DNA from: Pseudomonas sp. WJP1 | GTDB taxonomy: Bacteria > Pseudomonadota > Gammaproteobacteria > Pseudomonadales > Pseudomonadaceae | Assembly (NCBI RefSeq): GCF_028471945.1 | Contig: NZ_CP110128.1 | Location: forward strand, 4,762,501 to 4,826,500 | Length of the DNA: 64,000 bases | Reading direction: 5' to 3' | In this document: positions 14,152-27,887 of the stretch, one piece after another | Layout: each line of letters opens with the position of its first letter | Position numbering within the stretch: the stretch's first letter is position 1 | Translations under genes and position numbers: made by a program | Notes under the pieces: model-generated | What the model was told of the DNA's origin: nothing | Seen by the model: only the letters and a program-made list of their open reading frames with translations | Databases searched by the model: none

Positions 14152-15477
14152 ATGGCACTGACACGCGAACAGCAAATTGCAGCCCTCGAAAAAGACTGGG
14201 CTGAAAACCCGCGCTGGAAAGGCGTGACACGCACTTACTCCGCTGCTGACGTCGTCCGCCTGCGTGGCTCGGTTCAACCTGAGCACACTTTTGCAAAAAT
14301 GGGCGCCGAGAAGCTGTGGAACCTGGTTACCCAGGGTGCCAAGCCAGCCTTCCGTCCTGAGAAAGATTTCGTCAACTGCATGGGCGCCCTGACCGGCGGC
14401 CAGGCTGTACAACAAGTCAAAGCCGGTATCCAGGCGATCTACCTGTCGGGCTGGCAAGTGGCTGCGGACAACAACTCCGCCGAATCGATGTACCCGGACC
14501 AGTCGCTGTACCCGGTGGACTCGGTTCCAACCGTGGTCAAGCGCATCAACAACTCGTTCCGTCGTGCCGACCAGATCCAGTGGAAAGCCGGCAAGAACCC
14601 GGGCGACGCTGGCTACATCGACTACTTCGCGCCAATCGTGGCTGACGCCGAAGCCGGTTTCGGTGGCGTACTGAACGCCTACGAGCTGATGAAGAGCATG
14701 ATCGAAGCAGGCGCCGCCGGCGTTCACTTCGAAGACCAGCTGGCTTCCGTGAAAAAATGCGGCCACATGGGCGGCAAGGTACTGGTTCCTACCCAGGAAG
14801 CCGTACAAAAGCTGACCGCTGCCCGCCTGGCGGCTGACGTTGCCGGTACCCCGACCATCATCCTGGCCCGTACCGACGCCAACGCCGCCGACCTGCTGAC
14901 TTCGGACTGCGACCCGTACGACCAGCCATTCGTGACTGGCGAACGTACCCAGGAAGGTTTCTACAAAGTGCGCGCCGGCCTGGACCAGGCGATCGCTCGC
15001 GGCCTGGCCTACGCGCCGTACGCCGACCTGATCTGGTGCGAAACCGCCAAGCCGGACCTGGACGAGGCTCGTCGCTTCGCTGAAGCGATCAAGAAGGAAT
15101 ACCCGGACCAACTGCTGTCGTACAACTGCTCGCCTTCCTTCAACTGGAAGAAAAACCTGGACGACGCGACCATCGCCAAGTTCCAGCGCGAACTGTCCGC
15201 CATGGGCTACAAGCACCAGTTCATCACCTTGGCCGGCATTCACAACATGTGGCACAGCATGTTCAACCTGGCGCACGACTACGCCCGCAACGACATGACT
15301 GCCTACGTGAAGCTGCAGGAGCAGGAATTCGCTGACGCTGCCAAAGGCTACACCTTCGTGGCTCACCAGCAGGAAGTGGGCACCGGCTACTTCGACGACA
15401 TGACCACCGTGATCCAGGGCGGCTCGTCGTCGGTAACCGCACTGACCGGTTCGACCGAAGAAGAACAGTTCCACTGA
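14152..15477 (+). CDS. aceA: isocitrate lyase
   Basis: Cleaves isocitrate to glyoxylate and succinate in the glyoxylate shunt. 441 residues from [16 protein letters not shown]. The catalytic signature KKCGHMGGK is at about residues 201-209 with the active-site cysteine at about 203. Other family blocks are [12 protein letters not shown] and [14 protein letters not shown]. Length and class match the E. coli-like enzyme. It is monocistronic with a strong terminator. It competes for isocitrate with the two dehydrogenases encoded at 3.1-7.1 kb. Confidence 0.97.
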   Translation: MALTREQQIAALEKDWAENPRWKGVTRTYSAADVVRLRGSVQPEHTFAKMGAEKLWNLVTQGAKPAFRPEKDFVNCMGALTGGQAVQQVKAGIQAIYLSGWQVAADNNSAESMYPDQSLYPVDSVPTVVKRINNSFRRADQIQWKAGKNPGDAGYIDYFAPIVADAEAGFGGVLNAYELMKSMIEAGAAGVHFEDQLASVKKCGHMGGKVLVPTQEAVQKLTAARLAADVAGTPTIILARTDANAADLLTSDCDPYDQPFVTGERTQEGFYKVRAGLDQAIARGLAYAPYADLIWCETAKPDLDEARRFAEAIKKEYPDQLLSYNCSPSFNWKKNLDDATIAKFQRELSAMGYKHQFITLAGIHNMWHSMFNLAHDYARNDMTAYVKLQEQEFADAAKGYTFVAHQQEVGTGYFDDMTTVIQGGSSSVTALTGSTEEEQFH

Positions 15478-15544
15478 TCTGCTTCGCTTGAGACATCAGC
15501 CGCCGCGGGCCCTATAGAAAGCTAACCGCAGCGCTGCACACCTG

Positions 15545-15574
15545 ACGCCCCGACTGGTTCGGGGCGTTTTTTTT
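15545..15574 (+). terminator. intrinsic terminator of aceA
   Basis: ACGCCCCGA / TCGGGGCGT hairpin followed by eight T. Confidence 0.93.
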
Positions 15575-15951
15575 GCGCATTCAAAAACAGGCAAAACAGC
15601 CCCGCGTGCAACTTGCTATAACCGTCATATAAGACAACTTCCCAACGCCCTGAAGGATAAACAGTTTAAAAACCCACCCAAACAATATTGATTATCATTT
15701 ATCAAAAAAATGTTCGTTACATTCCCAACAAAACATATTTCCCGAAAAGCCGGCTAATGCCCGCAACGCAAGGGCTACGGCGCTTTTACCGCTCGCCATG
15801 TCCTTATTCCTATAAATAATTTCGCTATAGGAATTTTACTTGCTGGGTGTTTAGCCATAAAATCAGCGGGATTGATTGCTGCGACATATCGTCACTGCGT
15901 TGTTACCTTTTCAAGCTCAGAGACCTTTGCTCTCTGTTAAGGATTTCCAGC
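15575..15951 (+). promoter_or_regulatory. AT-rich nuo operon promoter/leader region
   Basis: 377 bp, markedly AT-rich compared with its neighbours, between the aceA terminator and nuoA. It contains TTGATTATCATTTATCAA (15688-15705), an imperfect palindrome with TTGAT/ATCAA arms spaced eight bases apart. AAGGA at about 15941 is the nuoA ribosome binding site. No promoter could be fixed by eye. Confidence 0.5.
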
Positions 15952-16365
15952 ATGCCCGAAGCGACAGGACTCATGGCCCACAACTGGGGCTTTGCCATTT
16001 TCCTTCTAGGCGTCGTCGGCCTCTGTGCCTTCATGCTGGGCGTCTCCAGCCTCCTTGGGTCAAAAGCCTGGGGCCGCAGCAAAAACGAACCGTTCGAGTC
16101 CGGCATGCTACCTACAGGTGGCGCCCGCTTGCGGCTCTCAGCCAAATTCTATCTGGTCGCGATGCTCTTCGTGATCTTCGATATCGAAGCCCTCTTTCTC
16201 TTTGCATGGTCTGTGTCCGTCCGCGAAAGCGGCTGGACCGGATTCGTCGAAGCTCTCGTTTTCATAGCAATTCTGTTGGCAGGCCTTGTCTACCTATTCC
16301 GAGTGGGCGCCCTTGACTGGGCTCCGGAAGCTCGGCGCAAGCGGCAAGCGAAGCTGAAACAATGA
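15952..16365 (+). CDS. nuoA: NADH-quinone oxidoreductase subunit A
   Basis: Small membrane subunit of complex I at the junction of the membrane and peripheral arms. 137 residues from ATG 15952 ([20 protein letters not shown]), preceded by AAGGA; the longer frame to 15847 is not conserved. Three membrane segments are visible. The loop with [20 protein letters not shown] and the helix [19 protein letters not shown] are diagnostic. First gene of the 13-gene operon. Confidence 0.96.
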   Translation: MPEATGLMAHNWGFAIFLLGVVGLCAFMLGVSSLLGSKAWGRSKNEPFESGMLPTGGARLRLSAKFYLVAMLFVIFDIEALFLFAWSVSVRESGWTGFVEALVFIAILLAGLVYLFRVGALDWAPEARRKRQAKLKQ

Positions 16366-16375
16366 GGCTTTGGCA

Positions 16376-17050
16376 ATGCAATACAATCTCACCAGGATCG
16401 ACCCCGATGCTCCTAACGAGCAGTATCCGATTGGCCAACGGGAAACCGTTTCCGATCCGTTAGAAGATCAAGTCCACAAAAACATTTTCATGGGCAAGCT
16501 CGAAGACGTGCTTAACGGCACGATCAACTGGGGGCGCAAGAACTCCCTGTGGCCGTATAACTTCGGTCTTTCGTGCTGCTACGTGGAAATGACCACCGCC
16601 TTCACGGCGCCCCACGACATCGCGCGCTTTGGCGCCGAGGTTATCCGGGCATCGCCGCGCCAGGCGGATTTCATGGTTATCGCCGGTACCTGCTTCATCA
16701 AGATGGCGCCGATCATCCAGCGTCTCTACGAGCAAATGCTCGAGCCTAAATGGGTCATCTCCATGGGTTCGTGCGCCAACTCCGGTGGCATGTACGACAT
16801 CTACTCCGTCGTTCAAGGGGTGGACAAGTTCCTGCCCGTGGACGTCTACGTGCCTGGCTGCCCGCCCCGCCCTGAAGCTTTCCTGCAAGGCTTGATGCTG
16901 TTGCAGGAGTCGATTGGACAGGAGCGTCGTCCGCTTTCCTGGGTCGTTGGCGATCAAGGCGTGTATCGCGCCGAGATGCCTTCCGAAAAGGACAAGCGCC
17001 GCGAACAGCGAATCGCAGTCACCAACCTGCGCAGCCCCGACGAAGTCTGA
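16376..17050 (+). CDS. nuoB: NADH-quinone oxidoreductase subunit B
   Basis: Carries cluster N2, the last iron-sulfur centre before quinone. 224 residues. The four ligand cysteines lie in [29 protein letters not shown] and [13 protein letters not shown] 16376 is used rather than TTG 16370 because TGAGG then has an eight-base spacer. It lies 10 bp after nuoA. Confidence 0.97.
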   Translation: MQYNLTRIDPDAPNEQYPIGQRETVSDPLEDQVHKNIFMGKLEDVLNGTINWGRKNSLWPYNFGLSCCYVEMTTAFTAPHDIARFGAEVIRASPRQADFMVIAGTCFIKMAPIIQRLYEQMLEPKWVISMGSCANSGGMYDIYSVVQGVDKFLPVDVYVPGCPPRPEAFLQGLMLLQESIGQERRPLSWVVGDQGVYRAEMPSEKDKRREQRIAVTNLRSPDEV

Positions 17051-17117
17051 TCCAGCTCTGCTTCTTTAATAGAACGAGACACTGGCTTCATTCTTTACGT
17101 TGACCGAAAGCGATTAA

Positions 17118-18908
<1,791 letters not shown>

Positions 18909-18910
18909 GC

Positions 18911-19408
18911 ATGAACAGCACGCTTATCCAGACAGACCGTTTCACCTTGAGTGAAACCGAGCGCTCGGCCATCGAGCACGAGCTGCATCACTACGAAGAC
19001 CCGCGCGCGGCGTCGATCGAAGCCCTGAAGATCGTCCAGAAGGAACGTGGCTGGGTGCCGGACGGCGCCCTGTACGCCATCGGCGAGATCCTCGGCATCC
19101 CGGCCAGCGACGTTGAAGGCGTGGCGACGTTCTACAGCCAGATCTTCCGTCAGCCAGTAGGCCGTCACATCATTCGCGTCTGCGACAGCATGGTCTGCTA
19201 CATCGGCGGCCACGAGTCGGTGGTCAGCGAAATCCAGAGCAAACTCGGCATCGGCCTGGGTCAGACCACCACCGACGGTCGTTTCACCCTGCTGCCGGTC
19301 TGCTGCCTCGGCAACTGCGACAAGGCGCCGGCGTTGATGATCGACGACGACACTTTCGGTGATGTGCAGCCAGCAGGCGTTGCCAAATTGCTCGAGGGCT
19401 ACGTATGA
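18911..19408 (+). CDS. nuoE: NADH-quinone oxidoreductase subunit E
   Basis: NADH-dehydrogenase module subunit with the 2Fe-2S cluster N1a. 165 residues. Thioredoxin-like fold with cysteine ligands in [12 protein letters not shown] and [18 protein letters not shown]. Its stop overlaps the nuoF start by four bases. Confidence 0.97.
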   Translation: MNSTLIQTDRFTLSETERSAIEHELHHYEDPRAASIEALKIVQKERGWVPDGALYAIGEILGIPASDVEGVATFYSQIFRQPVGRHIIRVCDSMVCYIGGHESVVSEIQSKLGIGLGQTTTDGRFTLLPVCCLGNCDKAPALMIDDDTFGDVQPAGVAKLLEGYV

Positions 19409-20760
19409 CCCTGACTTCCTTCGGCCCGGCCAACCGCATCAAGCGTTCGGCCGAGACTCACCCGCTTACCTGGCGCCTGCGTGACGACGGCGAAGCCGTA
19501 TGGCTCGACGAGTACCAGGCCAAGAACGGTTACGCTGCTGCGCGCAAGGCCTTCGCCGACATGGCCCAGGACGATATCGTCCAGACCGTGAAAGACTCCG
19601 GCCTCAAGGGTCGCGGCGGTGCAGGCTTCCCCACTGGCGTGAAGTGGGGCCTGATGCCCAAAGACGAATCCATCAACATCCGCTACCTGCTGTGCAACGC
19701 GGATGAAATGGAGCCGAACACCTGGAAAGACCGCATGCTGATGGAGCAACTGCCCCATCTGCTGATCGAAGGCATGCTGATCAGTGCCCGCGCACTGAAA
19801 ACCTACCGTGGCTACATCTTCCTGCGTGGCGAGTACACCACCGCCGCCAAGCACCTCAACCGTGCCGTGGAAGAAGCCAAGGCAGCGGGCCTGCTGGGTA
19901 AAAACATCCTGGGCAGCGGCTTCGATTTCGAGCTGTTCGTGCACACCGGCGCCGGGCGTTACATCTGCGGTGAAGAAACCGCGTTGATCAACTCCCTCGA
20001 AGGCCGCCGCGCCAACCCGCGCTCCAAGCCGCCCTTCCCGGCCGCCGTTGGCGTGTGGGGCAAGCCGACCTGCGTGAACAACGTCGAGACCCTGTGCAAC
20101 GTGCCGGCAATCATTGCCGACGGCGTGGACTGGTACAAATCGTTGGCTCGCGAAGGCAGCGAAGACATGGGCACCAAGCTCATGGGCTTCTCCGGCAAGG
20201 TCAAGAACCCTGGCCTCTGGGAACTGCCATTCGGCGTCACCGCTCGCGAGCTGTTCGAAGACTACGCCGGCGGCATGCGCGACGGTTACAAGCTCAAGGC
20301 CTGGCAGCCTGGCGGCGCCGGTACCGGCTTCCTGTTGCCGGAACACCTGGACGCACAAATGTACGCCGGCGGCATCGCCAAGGTGGGCACCCGTATGGGT
20401 ACCGGCCTGGCCATGGCGGTGGACGACAGCGTCAACATGGTGTCCCTGCTGCGCAACATGGAGCAGTTCTTCGCCCGCGAATCCTGCGGCTTCTGCACCC
20501 CGTGCCGCGATGGCCTGCCATGGAGCGTCAAGCTGCTGATGGCCATCGAGAACGGTGAAGGGCAAGCCGGCGACATCGAGACCCTGCTGGGTCTGGTCGG
20601 CTTCCTCGGCCCTGGCAAGACCTTCTGTGCTCACGCACCGGGTGCCGTGGAGCCGTTGGGCAGTGCCATCAAATACTTCCGCCACGAGTTCGAAGCCGGC
20701 ATCGCGCCTACCCGCGCCGCCGTCCCGCCTCTGGCCAGGCCGATCGTAGTCGGCGCGTAA
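19405..20760 (+). CDS. nuoF: NADH-quinone oxidoreductase subunit F
   Basis: Binds NADH and FMN and holds the 4Fe-4S cluster N3. 451 residues. The flavin/NADH glycine-rich motif [16 protein letters not shown] is near residues 66-81; [19 protein letters not shown] follows; the cluster ligands are in [13 protein letters not shown] plus a distal cysteine in [12 protein letters not shown] overlaps nuoE. Confidence 0.97.
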   Translation: MTLTSFGPANRIKRSAETHPLTWRLRDDGEAVWLDEYQAKNGYAAARKAFADMAQDDIVQTVKDSGLKGRGGAGFPTGVKWGLMPKDESINIRYLLCNADEMEPNTWKDRMLMEQLPHLLIEGMLISARALKTYRGYIFLRGEYTTAAKHLNRAVEEAKAAGLLGKNILGSGFDFELFVHTGAGRYICGEETALINSLEGRRANPRSKPPFPAAVGVWGKPTCVNNVETLCNVPAIIADGVDWYKSLAREGSEDMGTKLMGFSGKVKNPGLWELPFGVTARELFEDYAGGMRDGYKLKAWQPGGAGTGFLLPEHLDAQMYAGGIAKVGTRMGTGLAMAVDDSVNMVSLLRNMEQFFARESCGFCTPCRDGLPWSVKLLMAIENGEGQAGDIETLLGLVGFLGPGKTFCAHAPGAVEPLGSAIKYFRHEFEAGIAPTRAAVPPLARPIVVGA

Positions 20761-20773
20761 ACGCTTAAACAAG

Positions 20774-20799
20774 GCGAAGGGTCCGTGCCCTTCGCTTTT
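20774..20799 (+). terminator. terminator-like hairpin inside the nuo operon
   Basis: Perfect 8-bp stem GCGAAGGG (20774-20781) / CCCTTCGC (20788-20795), loop TCCGTG, then only four T. It lies in the single large gap (137 bp) of the operon, between nuoF and nuoG, and may attenuate or process the transcript. Confidence 0.5.
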
Positions 20800-20897
20800 C
20801 GTGCGATGACGCCTTTACCGGCTGTGTTGATTCGCGCGGATAACAAGATTCCATTAGCCACGCCCGCTGACACCGGGCCAACGAAGAACTTTGAACC

Positions 20898-23612
20898 ATG
20901 GCCACTATCCACGTAGACGGCAAAGCGCTCGAAGTCGACGGGGCAGACAACCTGTTACAGGCATGTCTGTCGCTAGGCCTCGATATTCCTTACTTCTGCT
21001 GGCACCCCGCCCTTGGCAGCGTTGGCGCTTGCCGCCAGTGCGCGGTCAAGCAGTACACCGACGAGAACGACACCCGTGGTCGTATCGTCATGTCCTGCAT
21101 GACCCCTGCCACCGATGGCACCTGGATCTCCATCGACGATGAAGAGTCCAAGGCGTTTCGCGCCAGCGTTGTTGAATGGCTGATGACCAACCACCCTCAC
21201 GACTGCCCGGTCTGTGAGGAAGGCGGTCACTGCCACCTGCAAGACATGACGGTAATGACCGGCCACAACGAGCGCCGTTACCGCTTCACCAAGCGTACCC
21301 ACCAGAACCAGCAACTGGGCCCGTTCATTTCCCACGAAATGAACCGCTGCATCGCTTGCTACCGCTGCGTGCGCTTCTATAAAGACTACGCTGGCGGCAC
21401 CGACCTCGGCGTATTCGGCGCCCACGACAACGTGTACTTCGGTCGCGTTGAAGACGGCGTGCTGGAAAGCGAGTTCTCCGGCAACCTCACCGAGGTATGC
21501 CCGACCGGTGTGTTCACCGACAAGACTCACTCCGAGCGCTACAACCGTAAGTGGGACATGCAGTTCTCGCCGAGCATCTGCCATGGCTGCTCCAGCGGTT
21601 GCAACATCTCCCCGGGCGAGCGCTACGGCGAACTGCGTCGTATCGAAAACCGCTACAACGGTTCGGTCAACCAGTACTTCCTGTGCGACCGTGGCCGTTT
21701 CGGCTATGGCTATGTCAACCGCACCGACCGTCCACGTCAGCCACTGCTGGCCAACGGCGCCAAGCTGAGCCTCGACGAAGCCCTGGATAAAGCCGCTGAC
21801 CTGCTGCGCGGTCGCAACATCGTCGGCATCGGATCGCCACGCGCCAGCCTCGAAAGCAACTACGCGTTGCGCGAACTGGTCGGCGCCGAGCACTTCTACT
21901 CCGGTATCGAAGCCGCCGAGTTGGAACGTATCCGTCTGGTACTGCAGGTGCTCAAAGACAGCCCGCTGCCTGTGCCGAACATGCGCGACATCGAAGACCA
22001 CGACGCCATCTTCGTCCTCGGTGAAGACCTGACCCAGACCGCCGCCCGTGTGGCGCTGTCCCTGCGTCAATCGGTCAAGGGCAAGGCCGAAGACATGGCC
22101 GACGCCATGCGCGTCCAGCCTTGGCTCGACGCCGCGGTGAAGAACATCGGCCAGCACGCGCTGAACCCGCTGTTCATCGCAAGCCTGGCTGAAACCAAGC
22201 TCGACGACATCGCTGAAGAGTGCGTGCACGCAGCGCCCGACGACCTGGCCCGCATCGGTTTCGCCGTGGCTCACGCCCTCGACGCCAGCGCTCCAGCCGT
22301 AGAAGGCCTGGACGCCGAAGCCCTCGAGCTGGCCAAGCGCATCGCCGACGCCCTGCTCGCGGCCAAGCGCCCGCTGATCATCGCCGGTACCTCCCTGGGT
22401 TCCAAAGCGCTGATCGAGGCTGCCGCCAACATCGCCAAGGCCCTGAAGCTGCGCGAGAAGAACGGTTCCATCAGCCTGATCGTGCCAGAGGCCAACAGCC
22501 TCGGCCTGGCCATGCTCGGTGGCGAATCGGTCGACGCCGCGCTGCAAGCGGTGATCGACGGTAAAGCCGACGCCATCGTCGTGCTGGAAAACGACCTGTA
22601 CACCCGTACCGACAAAGCGAAGGTCGATGCTGCCCTGACCGCCGCCAAAGTGCTGATCGCGGCTGATCACCAGAAGACCGCCACCAGCGATCGCGCGCAC
22701 CTGGTCCTGCCAGCCGCCAGCTTCGCTGAAGGCGACGGTACCCTGGTCAGCCAGGAAGGCCGCGCCCAGCGTTTCTTCCAGGTGTTCGATCCGAAGTACA
22801 TGGATGCCAGCATCCTGGTTCACGAAGGCTGGCGCTGGCTGCATGCCCTGCGCGCGACCCTGCTGAACAAGCCGATCGACTGGACCCAACTGGACCACGT
22901 CACCGCCGCCGTGGCTTCGAGCACGCCGCAACTGAACCGCATCGTCGATGCTGCACCGTCCGCCGCGTTCCGCATCAAGGGCATGAAACTGGCCCGTGAA
23001 CCGCTGCGTTACTCCGGTCGTACCGCCATGCGTGCCGACATCAGCGTGCACGAGCCGCGTACCCCGCAGGACAAGGACACCGCGTTCGCCTTCTCCATGG
23101 AAGGTTACTCGGGTTCGGCCGAACCACGTCAGCAAGTGCCATTCGCCTGGTCTCCGGGCTGGAACTCGCCGCAAGCCTGGAACAAGTTCCAGGACGAAGT
23201 CGGTGGTCACATCCGCGCTGGCGACCCGGGCACCCGCCTGATCGAAAGCAGCGGTGATTCGCTGAACTGGTTCGCCGCTGTTCCGCGCGCGTTCAACCCG
23301 GCCCCGGGTACCTGGCAGGTCGTGCCGTTCTTCCACCTGTTCGGCAGCGAAGAGAACTCTTCGAAAGCCGCGCCGGTCCAGGAACGCATCCCGGCCGCCT
23401 ACGTCGCCCTGGCCAAGTCCGAAGCCGACCGCCTGGGTGTCAACGACGGCGCCATGCTGAGCTTGAACGTGGCTGGCCAGACCCTGCGTCTGCCGCTGCG
23501 CATCAACGAAGAACTGGGCGCTGGCCTGGTGGCCTTGCCTGCGGGCATCGCCGGCATTCCGCCAGCAATCTTTGGCAAATCCGTTGACGGTCTGCAGGAG
23601 GCAGCGCAATGA
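20898..23612 (+). CDS. nuoG: NADH-quinone oxidoreductase subunit G
   Basis: Largest peripheral subunit, 904 residues, carrying several iron-sulfur clusters. The N-terminal 2Fe-2S ferredoxin domain has [39 protein letters not shown] carries the histidine-ligated N5; [17 protein letters not shown] and CPTGVFTDK follow, then [20 protein letters not shown] for the extra cluster N7 found in E. coli-type enzymes. The rest is a degenerate molybdopterin-oxidoreductase fold. The stop overlaps nuoH by four bases. Confidence 0.97.
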   Translation: MATIHVDGKALEVDGADNLLQACLSLGLDIPYFCWHPALGSVGACRQCAVKQYTDENDTRGRIVMSCMTPATDGTWISIDDEESKAFRASVVEWLMTNHPHDCPVCEEGGHCHLQDMTVMTGHNERRYRFTKRTHQNQQLGPFISHEMNRCIACYRCVRFYKDYAGGTDLGVFGAHDNVYFGRVEDGVLESEFSGNLTEVCPTGVFTDKTHSERYNRKWDMQFSPSICHGCSSGCNISPGERYGELRRIENRYNGSVNQYFLCDRGRFGYGYVNRTDRPRQPLLANGAKLSLDEALDKAADLLRGRNIVGIGSPRASLESNYALRELVGAEHFYSGIEAAELERIRLVLQVLKDSPLPVPNMRDIEDHDAIFVLGEDLTQTAARVALSLRQSVKGKAEDMADAMRVQPWLDAAVKNIGQHALNPLFIASLAETKLDDIAEECVHAAPDDLARIGFAVAHALDASAPAVEGLDAEALELAKRIADALLAAKRPLIIAGTSLGSKALIEAAANIAKALKLREKNGSISLIVPEANSLGLAMLGGESVDAALQAVIDGKADAIVVLENDLYTRTDKAKVDAALTAAKVLIAADHQKTATSDRAHLVLPAASFAEGDGTLVSQEGRAQRFFQVFDPKYMDASILVHEGWRWLHALRATLLNKPIDWTQLDHVTAAVASSTPQLNRIVDAAPSAAFRIKGMKLAREPLRYSGRTAMRADISVHEPRTPQDKDTAFAFSMEGYSGSAEPRQQVPFAWSPGWNSPQAWNKFQDEVGGHIRAGDPGTRLIESSGDSLNWFAAVPRAFNPAPGTWQVVPFFHLFGSEENSSKAAPVQERIPAAYVALAKSEADRLGVNDGAMLSLNVAGQTLRLPLRINEELGAGLVALPAGIAGIPPAIFGKSVDGLQEAAQ

Positions 23613-24616
23613 CCTTGTTCACTCCTGAAGTGATCGACATCATCATCGCGGTCCTCAAGGCCGTGGTGATCCTGCTTGCCGTGGTGGTCTGCGGCGCCCT
23701 GCTCAGCTGGGTCGAGCGTCGCCTGCTCGCCCTCTGGCAGGACCGTTACGGTCCGAACCGCGTCGGTCCGTTCGGCGCGTTCCAGATCGCCGCCGACATG
23801 ATCAAGATGTTCTTCAAGGAAGACTGGACGCCTCCATTCGCCGACAAGATGATCTTCACCCTGGCACCGGTAGTCGCCATGAGCGCCCTGCTGATTGCCT
23901 TCGCGATCATCCCGATCACCCCGACCTGGGGCGTGGCGGACATCAACATCGGCATCCTGTTCTTCTTCGCCATGGCCGGCCTGTCGGTCTACGCGGTGCT
24001 GTTCGCCGGCTGGTCGAGCAACAACAAGTTCGCCCTGCTGGGCAGCTTGCGGGCCTCGGCACAGACCGTGTCGTACGAAGTGTTCATGGGCCTGTCGTTG
24101 ATGGGCATCGTGATCCAGGTGGGCTCGTTCAACATGCGCGACATCGTTGAATACCAAGCGCAGAACATGTGGTTCATCATTCCGCAGATCTTCGGTTTCC
24201 TGACCTTCTTCATCGCTGGCGTGGCCGTGACTCACCGTCACCCGTTCGACCAGCCGGAAGCGGAACAGGAACTGGCCGACGGTTACCACATTGAATACGC
24301 CGGTATGAAATGGGGCATGTTCTTCGTTGGCGAGTACATCGGCATCGTGTTGATTTCGGCACTGCTGGTGACCTTGTTCTTCGGTGGCTGGCACGGTCCG
24401 TTCAACATCCTGCCGCAGATCCCGTTCATCTGGTTCGCACTGAAAACCGCTTTCTTCATCATGATGTTCATCCTGTTGCGCGCCTCGATTCCGCGCCCAC
24501 GGTATGACCAGGTGATGGATTTCAGCTGGAAGTTCTGCTTGCCGCTGACCCTCGTCAACATGCTGGTGACCGCTGCGATCGTGTTGCTCAACACGCCCGC
24601 CGTCGCGGCTCAGTGA
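23609..24616 (+). CDS. nuoH: NADH-quinone oxidoreductase subunit H
   Basis: Membrane subunit lining the quinone tunnel and linking the two arms. 335 residues with about eight membrane helices. Diagnostic blocks: [40 protein letters not shown] and [20 protein letters not shown]. Overlaps nuoG by four bases. Confidence 0.97.
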   Translation: MTLFTPEVIDIIIAVLKAVVILLAVVVCGALLSWVERRLLALWQDRYGPNRVGPFGAFQIAADMIKMFFKEDWTPPFADKMIFTLAPVVAMSALLIAFAIIPITPTWGVADINIGILFFFAMAGLSVYAVLFAGWSSNNKFALLGSLRASAQTVSYEVFMGLSLMGIVIQVGSFNMRDIVEYQAQNMWFIIPQIFGFLTFFIAGVAVTHRHPFDQPEAEQELADGYHIEYAGMKWGMFFVGEYIGIVLISALLVTLFFGGWHGPFNILPQIPFIWFALKTAFFIMMFILLRASIPRPRYDQVMDFSWKFCLPLTLVNMLVTAAIVLLNTPAVAAQ

Positions 24617-24628
24617 GGATAGAGAATC

Positions 24629-25174
24629 ATGAAGTACATATTTGACATCGTGCATGGCTTCTACACCCAGCTTCGCAGCCTGGTGATGATTTTCGGCCAC
24701 GCCTTCCGCAAGCGCGACACGTTGCAGTACCCGGAAGAACCGGTCTACCTGCCGCCGCGCTACCGTGGCCGTATCGTCCTGACCCGCGACCCCGACGGCG
24801 AAGAGCGTTGCGTAGCCTGCAACCTGTGCGCCGTCGCGTGCCCGGTCGGTTGCATCTCGCTGCAGAAAGCTGAAACCGAAGACGGTCGCTGGTACCCGGA
24901 TTTCTTCCGCATCAACTTCTCGCGCTGCATTTTCTGCGGCCTCTGCGAGGAAGCCTGCCCGACCACCGCGATCCAGCTGACACCGGATTTCGAAATGGCC
25001 GAGTTCAAACGTCAGGACCTGGTTTACGAGAAAGAAGATCTGCTGATCTCCGGCCCCGGCAAAAACCCTGATTACAACTTCTATCGTGTTGCAGGTATGG
25101 CGATTGCCGGTAAGCCGAAAGGCTCCGCGCAGAATGAAGCCGAACCGATCAACGTGAAGAGCTTGCTGCCTTAA
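24629..25174 (+). CDS. nuoI: NADH-quinone oxidoreductase subunit I
   Basis: Ferredoxin-like subunit with two 4Fe-4S clusters (N6a, N6b). 181 residues. The two cysteine motifs are [15 protein letters not shown] and [25 protein letters not shown] precedes the ATG. It connects NuoG with NuoB. Confidence 0.97.
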   Translation: MKYIFDIVHGFYTQLRSLVMIFGHAFRKRDTLQYPEEPVYLPPRYRGRIVLTRDPDGEERCVACNLCAVACPVGCISLQKAETEDGRWYPDFFRINFSRCIFCGLCEEACPTTAIQLTPDFEMAEFKRQDLVYEKEDLLISGPGKNPDYNFYRVAGMAIAGKPKGSAQNEAEPINVKSLLP

Positions 25175-25183
25175 GGAAGAAAG

Positions 25184-25687
25184 ATGGAATTCGCTTTCTA
25201 TTTCGCATCGGGTATCGCTGTGGTGTCCACGCTTCGCGTGATCACCAACACCAACCCTGTGCACGCCCTGCTCTACCTGATCATTTCGCTGATCGCCGTG
25301 GCGATGACGTTCTTCGCCCTCGGCGCGCCGTTCGCCGGTGTCCTGGAAGTGATCGCCTACGCTGGCGCCATCATGGTGCTGTTCGTATTCGTGGTGATGA
25401 TGCTGAACCTGGGGCCCGCCTCGGTTCAGCAGGAGCGCGTCTGGCTCAAGCCCGGTATCTGGGGCGGCCCGGTCGCCCTGGCCGCACTGCTGCTGGTGGA
25501 ACTGCTGTACGTGCTGTTCTCCCACCAGACCGGTGAAGCCGTCGGCCACACCACCGTAGACGCCAAGGCCGTGGGCATCAGCCTGTTCGGTCCGTACCTG
25601 CTGGTGGTCGAACTCGCCTCGATGCTGCTGCTCGCCGCAGCCGTCACGGCGTTCCACTTGGGCCGCAACGAAGCCAAGGAGCAATGA
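25184..25687 (+). CDS. nuoJ: NADH-quinone oxidoreductase subunit J
   Basis: Membrane subunit, 167 residues, five predicted membrane helices. The conserved helix containing [20 protein letters not shown] is the one that contributes to the central proton path. AAGGAAG precedes the ATG at 25184. Confidence 0.96.
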   Translation: MEFAFYFASGIAVVSTLRVITNTNPVHALLYLIISLIAVAMTFFALGAPFAGVLEVIAYAGAIMVLFVFVVMMLNLGPASVQQERVWLKPGIWGGPVALAALLLVELLYVLFSHQTGEAVGHTTVDAKAVGISLFGPYLLVVELASMLLLAAAVTAFHLGRNEAKEQ

Positions 25688-25689
25688 CG

Positions 25690-25998
25690 ATGCCTGCTAT
25701 CCCCATGGAGCATGGTCTGGCGGTCGCCGGCATCCTGTTCTGCCTCGGCCTGGTCGGCCTGATGGTCCGCCGCAACATTCTTTTCGTGCTGATGAGCCTG
25801 GAGGTCATGATGAATGCCTCCGCGCTGGCGTTCATCGTTGCCGGTAGCCGCTGGGCGCAGCCGGATGGACAGATCATGTTCATCCTGGTGATCAGCCTGG
25901 CAGCCGCCGAGGCCAGTATTGGCCTGGCGATCCTGCTGCAACTGTATCGCCGCTTCCACACGCTCGATATCGACGCTGCCAGTGAGATGCGCGGATGA
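25690..25998 (+). CDS. nuoK: NADH-quinone oxidoreductase subunit K
   Basis: Three-helix membrane subunit, 102 residues, beginning [23 protein letters not shown] 25690 is chosen over ATG 25684 because AAGGAG (25676-25681) then has an eight-base spacer. The conserved glutamates are in MSLEVMMNA and [10 protein letters not shown]. Its stop overlaps nuoL by four bases. Confidence 0.95.
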   Translation: MPAIPMEHGLAVAGILFCLGLVGLMVRRNILFVLMSLEVMMNASALAFIVAGSRWAQPDGQIMFILVISLAAAEASIGLAILLQLYRRFHTLDIDAASEMRG

Positions 25999-27848
25999 AT
26001 TTTCTCTATCTGACTTTCGTATTCCCTCTCATTGGTTTCCTGCTGCTGTCGTTCTCCCGTGGACGCCTCTCGGAAAACCTCTCGGCGCTGATCGGCGTCG
26101 GTTCCGTCGGCCTGTCTGCCATCGTCACCGCTTACGTGATCTGGCAGTTCAACGTCGCACCACCTGAAGGCGGCCACTACACCCAGGTGTTGTGGCAGTG
26201 GATGGCGGTGGAAGGCTTCACGCCGAACTTTGCCCTGTACCTGGATGGTCTGTCCCTGACCATGCTCGGTGTGGTGGTCGGCGTCGGCTTCCTGATCCAC
26301 CTGTTCGCATCCTGGTACATGCGCGGTGAAGCCGGTTACTCGCGTTTCTTCGCCTACACCAACCTGTTTATCGCCAGCATGCTGTTCCTGGTGCTGGGCG
26401 ATAACCTGTTGTTCCTGTACTTCGGCTGGGAAGGCGTGGGCCTGTGCTCGTACCTGTTGATCGGTTTCTACTACAGCAACCGCAACAACGGTAACGCCGC
26501 GCTCAAGGCCTTCATCGTGACCCGTATCGGCGACGTGTTCATGGCCATCGGCCTGTTCATCCTGTTCGCCCAACTGGGCACGCTGAACGTCCAGGAACTG
26601 CTGGTGCTGGCACCGCAGAAATTCCAGGCCGGCGACTTCTGGATGGTCATGGCCACCCTGATGCTGCTGGGCGGCGCTGTCGGTAAATCCGCGCAACTGC
26701 CGCTGCAAACCTGGCTGGCGGATGCGATGGCCGGTCCTACCCCGGTTTCGGCACTGATCCACGCCGCAACCATGGTGACCGCGGGCGTCTACCTGATCGC
26801 CCGTACCCACGGCCTGTTCACCCTGGCGCCGGAAATCCTGCACCTGGTAGGCATCGTTGGTGGCGTGACCCTGGTCCTGGCCGGTTTCGCCGCACTGGTG
26901 CAAACCGACATCAAGCGTATCCTCGCCTACTCGACCATGAGCCAGATCGGCTACATGTTCCTGGCCCTGGGCGTTGGTGCCTGGGATGGTGCGATCTTCC
27001 ACCTGATGACCCACGCCTTCTTCAAGGCCCTGCTGTTCCTTGCTTCCGGTGCGGTGATCGTTGCCTGCCACCACGAGCAGGACATCTTCAAGATGGGCGG
27101 CCTGTGGAAAAAACTGCCCCTGGCCTACGCCAGCTTCATCGTCGGCGGCGCGGCCCTGGCGGCCCTGCCACTGGTGACCGCGGGCTTCTACTCCAAGGAC
27201 GAAATCCTCTGGGAAGCGTTTGCCAGCGGCCACGAAGGCCTGCTGTATGCAGGTCTGGTCGGTGCGTTCATGACGTCGCTGTACACCTTCCGCCTGATCT
27301 TCATCGCGTTCCACGGTGAAGCGAAGACCGAAGCCCACGCCGGTCACGGTATCGCTCACTGGCTGCCACTGTCGGTGCTGATCGTGCTGTCGACCTTCGT
27401 CGGCGCAATGATCGTTCCACCGCTGCATGGCGTGCTGCCGCAAAGCGTCGGCCATGCCGGCGGCGAAGCCAAGCACAGCCTGGAAATCGCTTCGGGCGCC
27501 ATCGCCCTGGCCGGTATCCTGCTGTCCGCGCTGCTGTTCCTCGGCAAGCGTCGCTTCGTCACCGCCATCGCCAACAGCGGCATCGGCCGCTTCCTGTCGG
27601 CCTGGTGGTTCGCTGCCTGGGGCTTCGACTGGATCTACGACAAACTGTTCGTCAAGCCTTACCTGGCGATCAGCCACATCCTGCGCAAAGACCCGCTCGA
27701 CCAGACCATCGGTCTGATCCCGCGCATGGCCAAAGGCGGTCACACCGCCCTGAGCCGTACCGAGACCGGTCAACTGCGTTGGTATGCCGCCTCGATGGCT
27801 GCTGGTGCCGTGCTGGTAATCGGCGCCGTCGTGCTGGTAGCGGTCTGA
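25995..27848 (+). CDS. nuoL: NADH-quinone oxidoreductase subunit L
   Basis: Distal antiporter-like proton-pumping subunit, 617 residues. The proton-path glutamate is in [18 protein letters not shown], and the lysine/histidine helix blocks are [20 protein letters not shown] and [16 protein letters not shown]. It ends with the long lateral helix and last membrane segment typical of NuoL. Confidence 0.97.
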   Translation: MNFLYLTFVFPLIGFLLLSFSRGRLSENLSALIGVGSVGLSAIVTAYVIWQFNVAPPEGGHYTQVLWQWMAVEGFTPNFALYLDGLSLTMLGVVVGVGFLIHLFASWYMRGEAGYSRFFAYTNLFIASMLFLVLGDNLLFLYFGWEGVGLCSYLLIGFYYSNRNNGNAALKAFIVTRIGDVFMAIGLFILFAQLGTLNVQELLVLAPQKFQAGDFWMVMATLMLLGGAVGKSAQLPLQTWLADAMAGPTPVSALIHAATMVTAGVYLIARTHGLFTLAPEILHLVGIVGGVTLVLAGFAALVQTDIKRILAYSTMSQIGYMFLALGVGAWDGAIFHLMTHAFFKALLFLASGAVIVACHHEQDIFKMGGLWKKLPLAYASFIVGGAALAALPLVTAGFYSKDEILWEAFASGHEGLLYAGLVGAFMTSLYTFRLIFIAFHGEAKTEAHAGHGIAHWLPLSVLIVLSTFVGAMIVPPLHGVLPQSVGHAGGEAKHSLEIASGAIALAGILLSALLFLGKRRFVTAIANSGIGRFLSAWWFAAWGFDWIYDKLFVKPYLAISHILRKDPLDQTIGLIPRMAKGGHTALSRTETGQLRWYAASMAAGAVLVIGAVVLVAV

Positions 27849-27887
27849 TATGAACCTTGCGAACTTGCGAAAGGAATTGAGCCCGTC

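Noticed and set aside
15688..15705. Anr/FNR box before nuoA
   Set aside because: The arms match but the spacing is eight bases instead of four, so it is not called as an Anr site.
20973..23609. 878-codon minus-strand open frame over nuoG
   Set aside because: Exact antisense of a clear nuoG; composition typical of a shadow frame. The same reasoning applies to 4894-6981, 23399-25684, 25644-27773 and 27903-29402.
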